The notes under the pieces: generated by a model | Told to the model about the DNA's origin: nothing | The model's database searches: none | What the model saw: the letters and a program-made list of their open reading frames with translations, nothing else | In this document: positions 17,073-26,395 of the stretch, piece after piece | How positions within the stretch are numbered: the first letter of the stretch is position 1 | How the letters are laid out: each line of letters begins with the position of its first letter | Position numbers and translations under genes: made by a program | Origin: Nocardia panacis | Lineage (GTDB): Bacteria > Actinomycetota > Actinomycetes > Mycobacteriales > Mycobacteriaceae | Direction of reading: 5' to 3' | DNA: 64,000 bases | Assembly (NCBI RefSeq): GCF_003598715.1 | Contig: NZ_QZFU01000019.1 | Coordinates: 496,001-560,000 of the forward strand

Positions 17073-17528
17073 ATGGTTTACGCCGCGCGGCTCGATGTGG
17101 AGGCCACCCTCGCGGTGCTTCGCCTCGCCTTGGCCTTCGATTGGACGTGGGATGCCTCGGATGTGGCCCGATTCGCGGGCGCGGCCGGGTGGCAGCCGAG
17201 GGATCTCGGTGATGAGACAACCATCTTCATGACCACCGGGGCTTCGATCGACAGTCCCAGCGCCTGGTTCGATCTGGACAATGGTGTGATCCAGGAGATC
17301 ACCGTGCAGGCCACAGATCGGGTCGATCCGACACAGCAGGAGTTTCTGAGCGACGCCTTCGCCACCTCGAGCGCGCGCGTCGCCGAGGTGCTCGGCGCGG
17401 CCACCAGGGTTTCGCCCGGACGCCGACCGGGATTGCAGTGGGAACGACCCGAAATCCACGTCGAACTCATGCAACTGGACCGCAGTGTCGCCTTGACACT
17501 GCTCAACCCGGCACATGAGACCTACTGA
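17073..17528 (+). CDS. DUF6301-family protein, probable orphan immunity or chaperone
   Basis: The 151-residue protein contains LALAFDWTWDASDVARFAGAAGW near the N-terminus. This aligns clearly with FPWTWRPGDIGRFGAMVGW in the facing gene at 17522-18418. I place both in the DUF6301 family, which in actinobacteria accompanies type VII toxins. ATG 17073 is chosen as the start of the similarity; an in-frame start lies at 17040. It is convergent with its paralogue and their coding ends overlap by 7 bp. A role as a second immunity protein, against this or a lost toxin, is inference. Confidence 0.7.
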   Translation: MVYAARLDVEATLAVLRLALAFDWTWDASDVARFAGAAGWQPRDLGDETTIFMTTGASIDSPSAWFDLDNGVIQEITVQATDRVDPTQQEFLSDAFATSSARVAEVLGAATRVSPGRRPGLQWERPEIHVELMQLDRSVALTLLNPAHETY

Positions 17529-18418
17529 TCCTCTTCTCGCACTTCACCAATGATCGGAACCAGTTCCGAGAGATCGATGAAGCCGGGGCCATCCACCCAG
17601 CCTTCGGCGTTGAGTTCGGCGGGCGCGCCGACGGCGAACGCATGGCGCAGGATCCGCTCTGTCGCCTGTGCCAGATCCAGATAGGAGTCGGAGGCTATGG
17701 GCACGGGCAACATCCGGTGCCAGTTGCCCGAATCGTCGATCTCGTCGAGTGGTCCGGCCCAGCCCGCGGATTCGATCAACTGCTGAACCGCACTGTCCAG
17801 TGGTGGGTCGAGATATCTATTCCCGACCACTTCCGAATCGAGCTGGTCGTCGTCTCGGGCGAATTGCACGAATCTTTTCGCGCGGTCGCGAATAATCAGC
17901 TTCGCGCCGGGCACCAAGTCCGCAAGGGTTCGCGAAAGCGCCTCGGTGAAAACACGCCACTGCGTGTCGGTCGCCAATGCCTCCGGTTCGCGGAGCGTGA
18001 CCTTCACCATGACGTCCAGGGCGGCCAGTTCGACAACCACCCGATCCGTACGCCACCACGACTTCGGATTGTCGCCGAAGACGCGCTCCGCGGCGACGCC
18101 CAACCTGTCCTCGAAGCGGTGGGCCGCGTCGTGGAAGACCGTGAGCAGGCGGTCCCGAGCGGAAGCTTCGGGTATCTCGGCGAGTTGGAAGTTCACCTCG
18201 ACCACGACGCCGTCGATGATGCGGAAGCGGGAATATGATTCCGGGATCTGCGAATTGGACCGCATCCACACCCCCGAGGCGGTTTCCCGCGGCTCGGTCC
18301 ATCCGACCATCGCACCGAATCTGCCGATGTCCCCTGGCCGCCACGTCCACGGGAAGGTTCGCGCCGCACGAACTATGGCGACGGCGGCATCGATATCGGC
18401 CAGCACCCTATCGGTCAC
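17522..18418 (-). CDS. DUF6301-type protein with second helical/chaperone-like domain, probable toxin partner
   Basis: The 298-residue protein has an N-terminal DUF6301 domain (about 1-160; TFPWTWRPGDIGRFGAMVGW). A second domain (about 165-290) contains DPPLDSAVQQLIESAGW and DSYLDLAQATERILRHAF, which resembles the actinobacterial TY-Chap-like chaperone or immunity class. Its ATG overlaps the toxin stop by 4 bp (18415-18418), the classic place for an immunity protein. It should act in the cytosol, neutralising the nuclease or chaperoning its export. Both possibilities remain open. Confidence 0.7.
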   Translation of the reverse strand: MTDRVLADIDAAVAIVRAARTFPWTWRPGDIGRFGAMVGWTEPRETASGVWMRSNSQIPESYSRFRIIDGVVVEVNFQLAEIPEASARDRLLTVFHDAAHRFEDRLGVAAERVFGDNPKSWWRTDRVVVELAALDVMVKVTLREPEALATDTQWRVFTEALSRTLADLVPGAKLIIRDRAKRFVQFARDDDQLDSEVVGNRYLDPPLDSAVQQLIESAGWAGPLDEIDDSGNWHRMLPVPIASDSYLDLAQATERILRHAFAVGAPAELNAEGWVDGPGFIDLSELVPIIGEVREEDQ

Positions 18419-21400
18419 TGATCGACCTCCTCTCCGGTCCGCAGTTGGTCGAGTTCGGCAGCGTACTCATCCAGCTCCTCGGACCGTATCTGGTCCGGCG
18501 CGGGCGGCGGCGCGCCGGATGTCGGCGCTGTCACGGCAGCGGCCTGGCCCCGATCCATTGTGAACTCGGCGACGCGGACCCGTTTGAGTTCACCTCTGAC
18601 CAACAGATATCGAATATTTTCCGCTTCGATGGCCTCGCGGAACAACCGGGCCTTCTCGGGGTCCGAGGCAGCCAACTTTTCGACCGCAGCCCGCAGGTCT
18701 TTGTCTTCTATCAGCAGGTCATCACGGTAAGGGAGGGTGCCCTGCTCCACCTTGAGTCCGTTGACCGTTCTGGTCCCAATCGACGATCCAACGCCTTTCG
18801 CCTCGATGATGACCACTTGATTGCCGCTGGGAGTCCGAACCAATGCGACGATGTCGAATGTGTCCGATTTACCTCGCCCGTCACTCGCACGCCCGGTCAA
18901 CAAGATCCTGCTTTCCCCCGGATACTCGTGGGCGAGGTAATCCTGAGCGGCATTCATACCGATGTACTCGGAGTATAATTTCACCGCATCGATTGCCTTG
19001 GACTTGTCCCGCGCCGCCTGCTTGAATTCCTGCACCTTTTGAAGATCGGCGTCACCGGCCGCAACTGCGGAATTCAATTCACGGATAGTACCATCGATAT
19101 TATCGGATTTGCGACCGTCCTTGGAGATGCCGAGACCATCCGCTTGGCGGTTGAATTCGGCTATCGCGGCGTCGCGCACTGGTATCGCGGCGGCTCGCTT
19201 GGCAACCAGATAGTCGTGCGCGAGTTCCGCATCATCCGAGAGCTTGTATTCCTCGAAAGGCGTATGGGAAGCCTTGACGTCGATATCTTTCTTCGAATAC
19301 GGATCGTCGACGTAGTCCCCATGACTGTCGATTATGCGGCCAAGACCATTCCGCCTGGTGCCCTCCGGATCGCGCAGATAGTGGTTGCGACCGTTGCGAT
19401 CGCGCCATTGCTCGACTTCACGGAAATCGACACCATTGTGATTTACGCCGAGATGGTCTGCCACCACCGAATCATGCTGCTGAAGCAGCGATCTTCGTTG
19501 GCTTCCCGCCGCATCGATCTCACGCAGCCCCAAATGGTCGATTAGGTCCCTGCGCTCGGTCATCAACCGCTTCAACTCGCGGTCGCGCGCGGGATCCGCT
19601 CTGGCCTCTTCGATCTCGGCATTCAGCACTCGCAATTCCGCATAGCGTCCGGCCAGATGTGCGGTGAGTCCATCGGGCCGATCATTGCTCGGATCTCGGG
19701 AGAGCGCGGGATCGCGCGCCAGATCTATTTCGGCGAGTTCGTGGGCGAGCGCTCTGGGCACGTCCTCGGTTCTGGCGCGCGGGGAGACCTCGATCTCGTA
19801 GCCTTCGCCGCGTTCGGTGAAGCGGGCCACCGCATCGGTCAGTGTCTGTTCGGCCACGCGGATCGAGATCGGGCGTCCATCCTTGGTCCGGAAAACGTTG
19901 CGGTCCTCGTCGAAGGTCATCTCCTTCGGCATGATCAGCGACCGGTTGTTCGCAGCTTGCCGGTCCAGTTCCCGCTGCGTGAGGCCGGCCTCCCCGGTGC
20001 GCGAATTGCCTGTGAATTCCCCGACATTCGAGGCGGTGCCGCGATGCGGCTGCCCGTCATTGCCCGCCGGGGTCGACTCGCTACGCGGCGCTGCGCCAGC
20101 ACGCTGCTCAGGCTGGGTTCGCTGCTCCGGGGTCGGATGGGGGCGAGGCTCCTCCGGTGCATGTGGACTCTGGTCGACAGGACGACCGGAGTCGGACACC
20201 GCGGATCGGCGGGGCACGGCAGCAGTATCCCGCTGTCCCGCAGTGAGATTCGCGTCGCGGCTCGAAGCATCCGCCGCGCGGGCGGTAGGGCGGTCGGTGA
20301 CGGTAGGGCGTTCGGATGCGCCCTCTCGGCCCGCCGGTTTGGCTATCCGATCCGCAGGCTGCTTGCCTGCTTCGGAGGCTCCGCTCGCGGACCTGTCGGC
20401 CCCGACCGGTCTCGCGGAGTCCGTGGATTTCGATTCGGTTGAGGCGGACTGCGGATCCGCCACGCGCGCAGCAGGATCCGAACGGGCGGGTGCGGTGTGC
20501 GCGTCGGGTACGGAACGCGGGCCGGCCCCCGCATCGGATCCGGTGCGCGCAGCCCCGGCTTCAGACGCACTCCGCCCAGCAGCCCCAGCATCAAGCGGCC
20601 TTTGTGCGGCAGCGGTGGAATCGGGTGCGGCATGTGCGGTGTCCGATGGGGTGTGCGCGGCAGCCCCACCATCGGGTGCCGTGCGCGCAGCCGCCCCACC
20701 CTCCGATGTGGTGTGCGCGGCGGCCGCGGAATCGGATGCGGCATGGGAGGAACCCTCGGCGTCAGGTGCGGCGTGTACGGCAGCCCTGGCGTCGGGTTCA
20801 CCGTGCGCGGCCGGGGCCGGACCCGCGCCGTCATGTGTGGCCGGACCCGCTCCGGCGGTTGTCTCCGGCGCGCGTCCTGCGCCTTTCGCCTCGGGTCCGG
20901 CCGAAATCTCCGGCGGCGGACCGGAATGCGATCCGGGAGCGCGGGTCGAATCGGTCGGCGCGCTCGGATCGCCTGCGGGTGCGACCGCGTCTGGTTTGGG
21001 CGCTATGGATTTCGGGACGGTATCTACGGATCCGTCCGTGGACAGACCGGATTCGCGCAGCCGAGACAGCGCCATTCTCTCGAGGCCGCTCCCAAGCCCA
21101 TGTAGAGCCCCGAATCCCCCACCGGCCAGGACCACTTGCGGGTCGAAGGTGGTGTCGATCTTGCTCGGGTCGAAATGGCCGTGCAACAACTGATTTCCGG
21201 CCTGCCAGGCCAGTCCCGAACCGTACATGCCGAGCCCGCCACCCACGCCGCCGAGCGTGCCGGCCAGCGTGCCGTTGAGTCGGGGACCGAGCCGCAGCCT
21301 GTTCCCCAGCGCACCCGCACCCATACTGATCGGCGCGCCGACGGCCGCGCCCGCAGCCCATTGGAACCCGGACTGGAGGCTTTGTGTCGGATCGAACCCG

Positions 21401-22029
21401 TCGCGGTGGCCGACCGTGATCTGATACGTCTGGATCGCCGCATCGATTCCGGCGCCTTTCACCCCTTCTCTGAAGCTCAGTACGGCGATCTTCTTCAGGT
21501 ATGGGAGGAGCAGATTCTTCAGGCCCTGCCTGGCCGCCTGTTCACTCAGCGCCTTGAGGCCCTGTCCGGCCGCCACCTGTATGGTCTTGCGGCCCGCCGC
21601 GAGCGCGAACGGAATTCCCGCCTCACCGAAGGGCCACGCCGCGGCGAGATCGATGACCGTCCACGCCGTCCAGGCGGCGAAACCGGCAAGCAGAATCTTG
21701 CTGTGCTCGATCTGGGTCGCGCCGCCCCTGGTGTAGTCGCCGAGGTCGTGCAGCGCCTTGGCGCATTCCTCGATGGACGACTTGCCTGCGAAAAGGTTGC
21801 CGAATTCTTTGTGCGCCGTGGTGGCGCCCTCGCCGGTATAGAACTTCAGTGTGCGGTCGGTGATTTCGCGCAGCTCCGGTTCCAGCGCCAGCAACTCCTT
21901 GGCGGCCCGGTGCCAGGCATCGCCGAGGGTGAACATCGCGTCCTCGTCGCCTTCGGGATATTCCGCGCCGAAGTTGAGCGCGGAAAGGATCCAACCCGGA
22001 ATCCACTCCCACGACGAAGTGATCGACAT
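18415..22029 (-). CDS. Type VII-secreted polymorphic toxin with C-terminal PD-(D/E)XK nuclease
   Basis: The 1204-residue protein opens with a WXG100-like/CpnT-type helical domain (WIPGWILSALNFGAEYP and DEDAMFTLGDAWHRAAKEL). Helical and glycine-rich pre-toxin segments run to about 320, followed by a degenerate Ala/Pro/Ser/Asp/His-rich linker to about 690. A middle domain carries ALAHELAEIDLARD (H763, E764). The C-terminus is a Tox-REase-like nuclease: D1059 in SDTFDIVAL, E1076/K1078 in VVIIEAKG, and VEQGTLPY at about 1094-1101. D...ExK is the catalytic set of PD-(D/E)XK DNases. WXG100 and YbaB genes precede it and an immunity-like gene overlaps its end, so it is a full toxin module. Target, nuclease activity and HELAE-domain function are inferred. 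Confidence 0.8.
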   Translation of the reverse strand: MSITSSWEWIPGWILSALNFGAEYPEGDEDAMFTLGDAWHRAAKELLALEPELREITDRTLKFYTGEGATTAHKEFGNLFAGKSSIEECAKALHDLGDYTRGGATQIEHSKILLAGFAAWTAWTVIDLAAAWPFGEAGIPFALAAGRKTIQVAAGQGLKALSEQAARQGLKNLLLPYLKKIAVLSFREGVKGAGIDAAIQTYQITVGHRDGFDPTQSLQSGFQWAAGAAVGAPISMGAGALGNRLRLGPRLNGTLAGTLGGVGGGLGMYGSGLAWQAGNQLLHGHFDPSKIDTTFDPQVVLAGGGFGALHGLGSGLERMALSRLRESGLSTDGSVDTVPKSIAPKPDAVAPAGDPSAPTDSTRAPGSHSGPPPEISAGPEAKGAGRAPETTAGAGPATHDGAGPAPAAHGEPDARAAVHAAPDAEGSSHAASDSAAAAHTTSEGGAAARTAPDGGAAAHTPSDTAHAAPDSTAAAQRPLDAGAAGRSASEAGAARTGSDAGAGPRSVPDAHTAPARSDPAARVADPQSASTESKSTDSARPVGADRSASGASEAGKQPADRIAKPAGREGASERPTVTDRPTARAADASSRDANLTAGQRDTAAVPRRSAVSDSGRPVDQSPHAPEEPRPHPTPEQRTQPEQRAGAAPRSESTPAGNDGQPHRGTASNVGEFTGNSRTGEAGLTQRELDRQAANNRSLIMPKEMTFDEDRNVFRTKDGRPISIRVAEQTLTDAVARFTERGEGYEIEVSPRARTEDVPRALAHELAEIDLARDPALSRDPSNDRPDGLTAHLAGRYAELRVLNAEIEEARADPARDRELKRLMTERRDLIDHLGLREIDAAGSQRRSLLQQHDSVVADHLGVNHNGVDFREVEQWRDRNGRNHYLRDPEGTRRNGLGRIIDSHGDYVDDPYSKKDIDVKASHTPFEEYKLSDDAELAHDYLVAKRAAAIPVRDAAIAEFNRQADGLGISKDGRKSDNIDGTIRELNSAVAAGDADLQKVQEFKQAARDKSKAIDAVKLYSEYIGMNAAQDYLAHEYPGESRILLTGRASDGRGKSDTFDIVALVRTPSGNQVVIIEAKGVGSSIGTRTVNGLKVEQGTLPYRDDLLIEDKDLRAAVEKLAASDPEKARLFREAIEAENIRYLLVRGELKRVRVAEFTMDRGQAAAVTAPTSGAPPPAPDQIRSEELDEYAAELDQLRTGEEVDQ

Positions 22030-22050
22030 CAGCGAACCGCCCCCGCGAAC

Positions 22051-22566
22051 TCACCAGCCCGAGTTCGCGACATCGGATCCCCCCGAATCCCGGTCCAGCT
22101 GTTCGACATCGGTGAACTCCATCCCGGCAGCCCCATCGTCCACGACGACCGCGCGCGCACGGGCCGCAGGCGGGTCGAGCGATGGTTGCGGCGGGTCGGG
22201 AATCAGCTCGCGCAGGTCGGGCAAGCCGGGCACGAAATCCGAAAGCCCCGGCAGCCGTGCGTTTTTCTGGCGCACCTGAGCGACCATCGCCTTGGTTCGC
22301 GCGCGGACCGCGGCGGCGGCCTGCTGCTGCGCCTCGGTGAACGCCTGTGCGAGCTGGGCATGGGTGAGCTCGTCCGCATTGCGGCCCAGCACGGTTTGGA
22401 TCACATCACCATTGGCATTGACCACCACCGTGACTCGTTTGCCCGCCACCGTGGCCGAGGCGGTGAGCTTCGCGTGCTCGCGCTGCATCCGAGCGATCTC
22501 GGCGATCCCGGTCTGGACCGAGGTCAGCAGCTCGGCCAGCTCCGCCTTCGCGGCCTCATTCGCCAC
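22051..22566 (-). CDS. YbaB/EbfC-family protein of a type VII toxin locus
   Basis: The 171-residue protein has the YbaB helix-strand core (about 1-95), with KLTASATVAGKRVTVVVNANGDVIQTVL showing the typical strand region in pieces. A proline-rich, acidic tail follows. Stand-alone YbaB proteins bind DNA, but actinobacterial paralogues next to WXG100 genes are standard members of type VII toxin operons and may be secretion partners. It lies 15 bp after the WXG100 gene and 21 bp before the toxin. Confidence 0.75.
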   Translation of the reverse strand: MANEAAKAELAELLTSVQTGIAEIARMQREHAKLTASATVAGKRVTVVVNANGDVIQTVLGRNADELTHAQLAQAFTEAQQQAAAAVRARTKAMVAQVRQKNARLPGLSDFVPGLPDLRELIPDPPQPSLDPPAARARAVVVDDGAAGMEFTDVEQLDRDSGGSDVANSGW

Positions 22567-22581
22567 CGCTCCCCCTCGCGA

Positions 22582-22896
22582 TCAGGACTTGAACCGGCGC
22601 CTGTTGTCGTCTTCGGCGCCTTCCAGCTCGTCGGCGCCACCGCGCAGCCCACCCGCATAGTCGTGCAGCAGTTGAACTTTCGACCCGACCGCCGAGTCGA
22701 GGTTCTCGGCCCCCTTCTTGTACCCATTGCCCCCGGAGAACTGTTTTCCGAAATCGTCGCCACCCCACTTCCCCTCGTGGGCATGCCGCGCTCCCGCCAG
22801 CCGGTCGAGTACGGCCTTCACGTTGCGAGCCGAACCATCCAGATCATCGGCGACCTTGCGCAGCTCATGCGGGGTCACCTCCACCTTGTCCGCCAT
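22582..22896 (-). CDS. WXG100-family protein
   Basis: The 104-residue protein starts at ATG 22896 (MADKVEVTPHELRKVADDLD). A longer frame to 22980 adds an arginine-rich extension without support. The helical hairpin has WGG in HEGKWGGDDFGKQF, which is the WXG turn, and a second helix with YAGGLRGGADEL. WXG100 proteins form dimers and target partner toxins to the ESX/type VII machine. As first gene of the leftward toxin operon, it is probably the secretion partner of the CpnT-like toxin. The promoter should lie between 22897 and 23239, divergent from the mpaB-like gene. Confidence 0.8.
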   Translation of the reverse strand: MADKVEVTPHELRKVADDLDGSARNVKAVLDRLAGARHAHEGKWGGDDFGKQFSGGNGYKKGAENLDSAVGSKVQLLHDYAGGLRGGADELEGAEDDNRRRFKS

Positions 22897-23239
22897 GTCC
22901 CACCTCGTTTTTCGACCCCACCGAAGCGCGCGACACAGCGGCTTCCTGTTGCTGGGAAGGTGGATCCAGCTTAGCCCCAAGGGATTACAAATATCACGGT
23001 ATGGGCTCGTCCGCCGCGAACCCCACTGCCACAGTGGGATTTCGAACGTCGAGCCGCGATATCCGGGGCAGTTCTCGCCGACCGCAACCCACAGGGCGCC
23101 GGCTGTCGACGAGCGCCCTCGCGGAGCGAACCGGAAATAGCAACCGCACGGCTATCATGACAGGTGGGTCGCGGACAATTGAACGTTTCCGCAGGTCAAG
23201 CGTGTCGGTCTGGGCTGCGGATCGGCGAGAGGATGCGTC

Positions 23240-24325
23240 ATGGTTGGTGTGGCGAGGATCTTCGGGCGGCCCGTGGCGCAGCAGTACGCGCCCGCTGCCG
23301 ATGAAGGATTCTTCGGTCCCGGCTCGGCGACCTGGAAGGTTTGGTCGTATCCCACCTCGATGGCGGTCGGATTCGTGCGGGCGGTGACCATCGAGCAGTT
23401 GAACCCGCACCTGAACGCCGCCGTGGAGGCGACCGGTGATGTCCGGGAGCGGACCAGGACCCGCTACGAACGCACCATGCGGTACTTCGCCCTGATCGCG
23501 TTCGGTGATACCGCGAGCGCGGCCAAAGTGGCCGATGTGCTGGTGAAGGTGCATTCCAAGGTCATCGGCACCGATCCGGTCACCGGCGGGCGCTACGACG
23601 CGAACGATCCGGCCGCCCAGCTGTGGATCCACATGACCGCCTGGCATTCCATCCTGTACTGCTATGAGGTTTACGGCCCCGGCGGACTCTCCGACGCGGA
23701 GGAGCGCCGGTATTGGGCCGAGTGTGCGCGGGCCGCCGAATGCCAGACCATCGATCCGGTCGATGTGCCGCGTTCGCGGGCCGAGGTCGTCGACTACTTC
23801 GCGGCGTGGCGGCCGCGCCTGGCGGCGTCCGAGGCCGCCCAATCGATGACCGCCTATATTCTGCGGAGCGACTTCATCTTTCCGGCCGCACTGCCCTGGT
23901 GGACGAAACCTGTTCGCACGGTTGTCGGTCGATTGGTCGGTCGGGCGGTGATCGCCACCTATCCCCGTTATCAGCGCAAGATGTTCGGCCTGCGGCAGTC
24001 CGCCGCCGAACAGGTGCTGCTCCGTTTCGCGCTGCGCCGATTGTTCGCGTTTCTCGCGCGCGACCCGGTCCGTCATATCCGCGTCGCGAGATTCTTCATT
24101 CCCGACACCGTATCTGTCCTCGCCCCGGCCATACTCGGCATCGAGGCGCGCACTCCGGTCATGATGACCCCTCGCGAGGCGCAGGCGCGCTACGGCTTCG
24201 ACCGCCCGGCGCTGGCCCATCCGGATCTGCGTCGAGAGCAGGAGCAACGGGTCTTCGAGCGCGGTCTCGCACCGAGCGAGGAAGGTCTGGTCGAGTCGGA
24301 GCGGTATATCGGTGGTCGCGAGTGA
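23240..24325 (+). CDS. MpaB-family oxygenase (DUF2236)
   Basis: The 361-residue protein belongs to the DUF2236/MpaB family, which includes fungal mycophenolate oxygenase MpaB and latex-clearing-type haem oxygenases. Conserved landmarks visible are DEGFFGPGSATWKVWSYP, a histidine-bearing KVHSKVIG, YDANDPAAQLWIHMTAWHSI and later VLAPAILGIEART-type residues. The histidines are candidate haem/iron ligands. The family oxidatively cleaves or hydroxylates hydrophobic, often isoprenoid, chains, which suits the neighbouring terpenoid-like catabolic genes. It is followed after 70 bp by a small monooxygenase-fold gene. Confidence 0.8.
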   Translation: MVGVARIFGRPVAQQYAPAADEGFFGPGSATWKVWSYPTSMAVGFVRAVTIEQLNPHLNAAVEATGDVRERTRTRYERTMRYFALIAFGDTASAAKVADVLVKVHSKVIGTDPVTGGRYDANDPAAQLWIHMTAWHSILYCYEVYGPGGLSDAEERRYWAECARAAECQTIDPVDVPRSRAEVVDYFAAWRPRLAASEAAQSMTAYILRSDFIFPAALPWWTKPVRTVVGRLVGRAVIATYPRYQRKMFGLRQSAAEQVLLRFALRRLFAFLARDPVRHIRVARFFIPDTVSVLAPAILGIEARTPVMMTPREAQARYGFDRPALAHPDLRREQEQRVFERGLAPSEEGLVESERYIGGRE

Positions 24326-24395
24326 CCGGGCGGGCGTCTAAATATGTTGCGCCACTTGGGTTTCAACACGAACCTTTGACAGGGTGGGGCGGACG

Positions 24396-24728
24396 GTGGA
24401 TTATCGTGCGGTGGCGGAAGCGATCGGGGAAGCGTCGGACAGGGCGGTGATCGTCGGCGCGGTGTTCACGGCCGCGCCTGGCAAAGCGGAGATGATCGCC
24501 GAGGCCCTGCGGGGGGCGCGGGATCAGGTGCGCGAGCACGAGGTGGGCAATACTCACTACCATCTGGCCCGGTCGGGTGATCGGTTCATCGCCTATGAGC
24601 GGTATGTGAGCAGGTCCGCATTCGACGAGCATCGCCGATCTCCGGCGGTGGCATCTCTTTTCGCGTTCTTCGAACGGGAAGAGGTTCTTGCCGGGCCGCC
24701 GGAGATCGAGTTCTACACCGAGTTGTGA
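24396..24728 (+). CDS. Small ABM-domain (antibiotic biosynthesis monooxygenase-like) protein
   Basis: The protein of about 110 residues has the ferredoxin-like ABM fold pattern: VIVGAVFTAAPGKAEMIAEAL, then TLY-type strands HYHLARSGDRFIAYERYVSRSAFDEH in part, and a final strand. It starts at GTG 24396, with GGGGCGGA upstream; GTG 24384 is an alternative. Members oxidise quinones or phenols without cofactor, or act as dimerising accessory proteins. It probably shares a transcript with the mpaB-like gene. Confidence 0.7.
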   Translation: MDYRAVAEAIGEASDRAVIVGAVFTAAPGKAEMIAEALRGARDQVREHEVGNTHYHLARSGDRFIAYERYVSRSAFDEHRRSPAVASLFAFFEREEVLAGPPEIEFYTEL

Positions 24729-24734
24729 AGGCGA

Positions 24735-25187
24735 TCAGGTGAGATAGCGGGCGATGCTCTCGGCGACGCAGGCCGGTTTGCTCGCGCCGTCGATCTCGAT
24801 GGTGACGGTGCGCCGAGCCTGCGCGCCGCCGGGGATATCGGTGACCGAGTCGAGGCGCACGCGCGCGCGAATGCGACTGCCGACCGGCACCGGGTTGATG
24901 AACCGAACCTTGTCGAGGCCGTAGTTGATGGCCATGCGGGCCGCGCTGACCGTCATGACCTCGGCGACAAGTGGCACTGTCAGCGACAGGGTCAGCAAGC
25001 CGTGCGCGATGGTCCGGCCGTAGGGTCCGGCGGCCGCGCGTTCGCCGTCGACGTGGATCCACTGGTGATCCCCGGTGGCGGCGGCGAAGGTGTCGATGCG
25101 CGACTGATCGATGGTGAGCCATTGGCTCACACCGATTTCCGTGCCGACCGCGGCCCGCAGCTTGCCGAGATCGTCGAAGTCGACCAC
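24735..25187 (-). CDS. MaoC-type (R)-specific enoyl-CoA hydratase
   Basis: The 150-residue hot-dog-fold protein carries the hydratase signature: D and H in AATGDHQWIHVD (catalytic Asp/His), followed by YGRTIAHGLLTLSL. The GTG at 25187 follows AAAGGTGACA; a longer frame has no support. The family adds water to trans-2-enoyl-CoA to give (R)-3-hydroxyacyl-CoA. It is the last gene of the long leftward operon, 29 bp after the thiolase, which fits a beta-oxidation role. Confidence 0.8.
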   Translation of the reverse strand: MVDFDDLGKLRAAVGTEIGVSQWLTIDQSRIDTFAAATGDHQWIHVDGERAAAGPYGRTIAHGLLTLSLTVPLVAEVMTVSAARMAINYGLDKVRFINPVPVGSRIRARVRLDSVTDIPGGAQARRTVTIEIDGASKPACVAESIARYLT

Positions 25188-25216
25188 TGTGTCACCTTTC
25201 TGGTTCGGGCACACCA

Positions 25217-26362
25217 CTATTCGACCAGTTCGAAGATCGTCGCGTTCGCCTGGCCACCACCCTCGCACATGGTCTGCAAGCCGTAGCGGATACCGCGATC
25301 GGTCATGTGATGCACGAGTGTCGTGGCGATGCGGGCGCCGGATCCGCCCAGTGGATGACCCAGCGCGATCGCACCGCCGAGCGGATTCAACGCCGATTCG
25401 GGGGCGTGGAATTCGGCCTGCCAGGCCAGCGGCACCGCGGCGAACGCCTCGTTCACCTCGAACGCGCCGATATCGTCGATGCGCAGATTGGCTTTCGCGA
25501 GTGCCTTGGCGGTGGCCGGGATCGGTCCGGTGAGCATGATGCCGGGTTCGCTGCCCGCGACAACGGCCGTGTGGATCCGCACGAGCGGCCGCCAGCCGTG
25601 CGCTTTCGCGATATCCGATGAGGTGATCAGCAGGGCCGCGGCGCCGTCGCTGATCTGCGAACTATTGCCCGCGCTGACGACGCCGCCTTCGAGGAACGGG
25701 GTGCGCAGTTTCGCCAGTGCCGCGAGCGTGCAGTCCGGACGCACGCCCTCGTCGGCGAGCACCACGCCATCCGGTGTCCGCACCTCGATGAGCTGCGCGT
25801 CGAACGCGCCCTCGGCCGCGGCCCGCGCGGCCCGCAGGTGCGAACGCTGCGCGTAGGCGTCGAGTTCGGCGCGGCTGAGCGACCATTGCTCGGCGATCTG
25901 TTCGGCGCCGATCCCCTGATTCGGCATACCCGCGCCGTATCGCTCGGTGTACAGCTCGCCGAGCGGGGATTGGGTTCCCGCCGCCGACCCCATCGGGATG
26001 CGCGACATCGATTCGACACCGCCCGCGACGACCACATCGTAGTGTCCGGCGATGACCCCGGCGGCGGCGAAATGTATTGCCTGCTGGGAGGAACCGCATT
26101 GCCGGTCGACGGTGGTGCCGGGCACGGACTCCGGCCAGCCCGCCGACAGCACCGAGGTGCGCGCGATATCGAAGGTCTGTTCCCCGACCTGGCTGACACA
26201 ACCCCAGACCACATCGTCGACCACGATCGGATCCAGGTGGGCGGTCTCGGCCAGTGCCGAGAGCACCCGCGCCGACAGGTCCGCCGGATGGATGCCCGAC
26301 AACGCGCCCGCCCGTCGGCCGACGGGGGATCGAACGGCCGCGACGACTACGGCATCTCGCAT
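25217..26362 (-). CDS. Thiolase (acetyl-CoA C-acyltransferase), FadA-like
   Basis: The 381-residue thiolase has the usual landmarks: nucleophilic Cys in VDRQCGSSQQAIHFAA (about 88), the NEAFAAVPLAW loop, the GHPLGGSGAR histidine and the second Cys in MCEGGGQANA. The length and the VVDDVVWGCVSQVGEQ segment resemble FadA6-type thiolases of steroid side-chain and ring breakdown. It releases acetyl- or propionyl-CoA from a 3-ketoacyl-CoA. It lies 33 bp after the cyclase in the same leftward operon. Confidence 0.85.
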   Translation of the reverse strand: MRDAVVVAAVRSPVGRRAGALSGIHPADLSARVLSALAETAHLDPIVVDDVVWGCVSQVGEQTFDIARTSVLSAGWPESVPGTTVDRQCGSSQQAIHFAAAGVIAGHYDVVVAGGVESMSRIPMGSAAGTQSPLGELYTERYGAGMPNQGIGAEQIAEQWSLSRAELDAYAQRSHLRAARAAAEGAFDAQLIEVRTPDGVVLADEGVRPDCTLAALAKLRTPFLEGGVVSAGNSSQISDGAAALLITSSDIAKAHGWRPLVRIHTAVVAGSEPGIMLTGPIPATAKALAKANLRIDDIGAFEVNEAFAAVPLAWQAEFHAPESALNPLGGAIALGHPLGGSGARIATTLVHHMTDRGIRYGLQTMCEGGGQANATIFELVE

Positions 26363-26395
26363 GTGAATCTCCTTGAATCCTATGGTTTTTCGAAC

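Noticed and set aside
21136..22974. Long rightward open frame (612 codons) opposite the toxin N-terminus, YbaB and WXG100 genes
   Set aside because: It spans three convincing minus-strand genes and has no domain or start signal.
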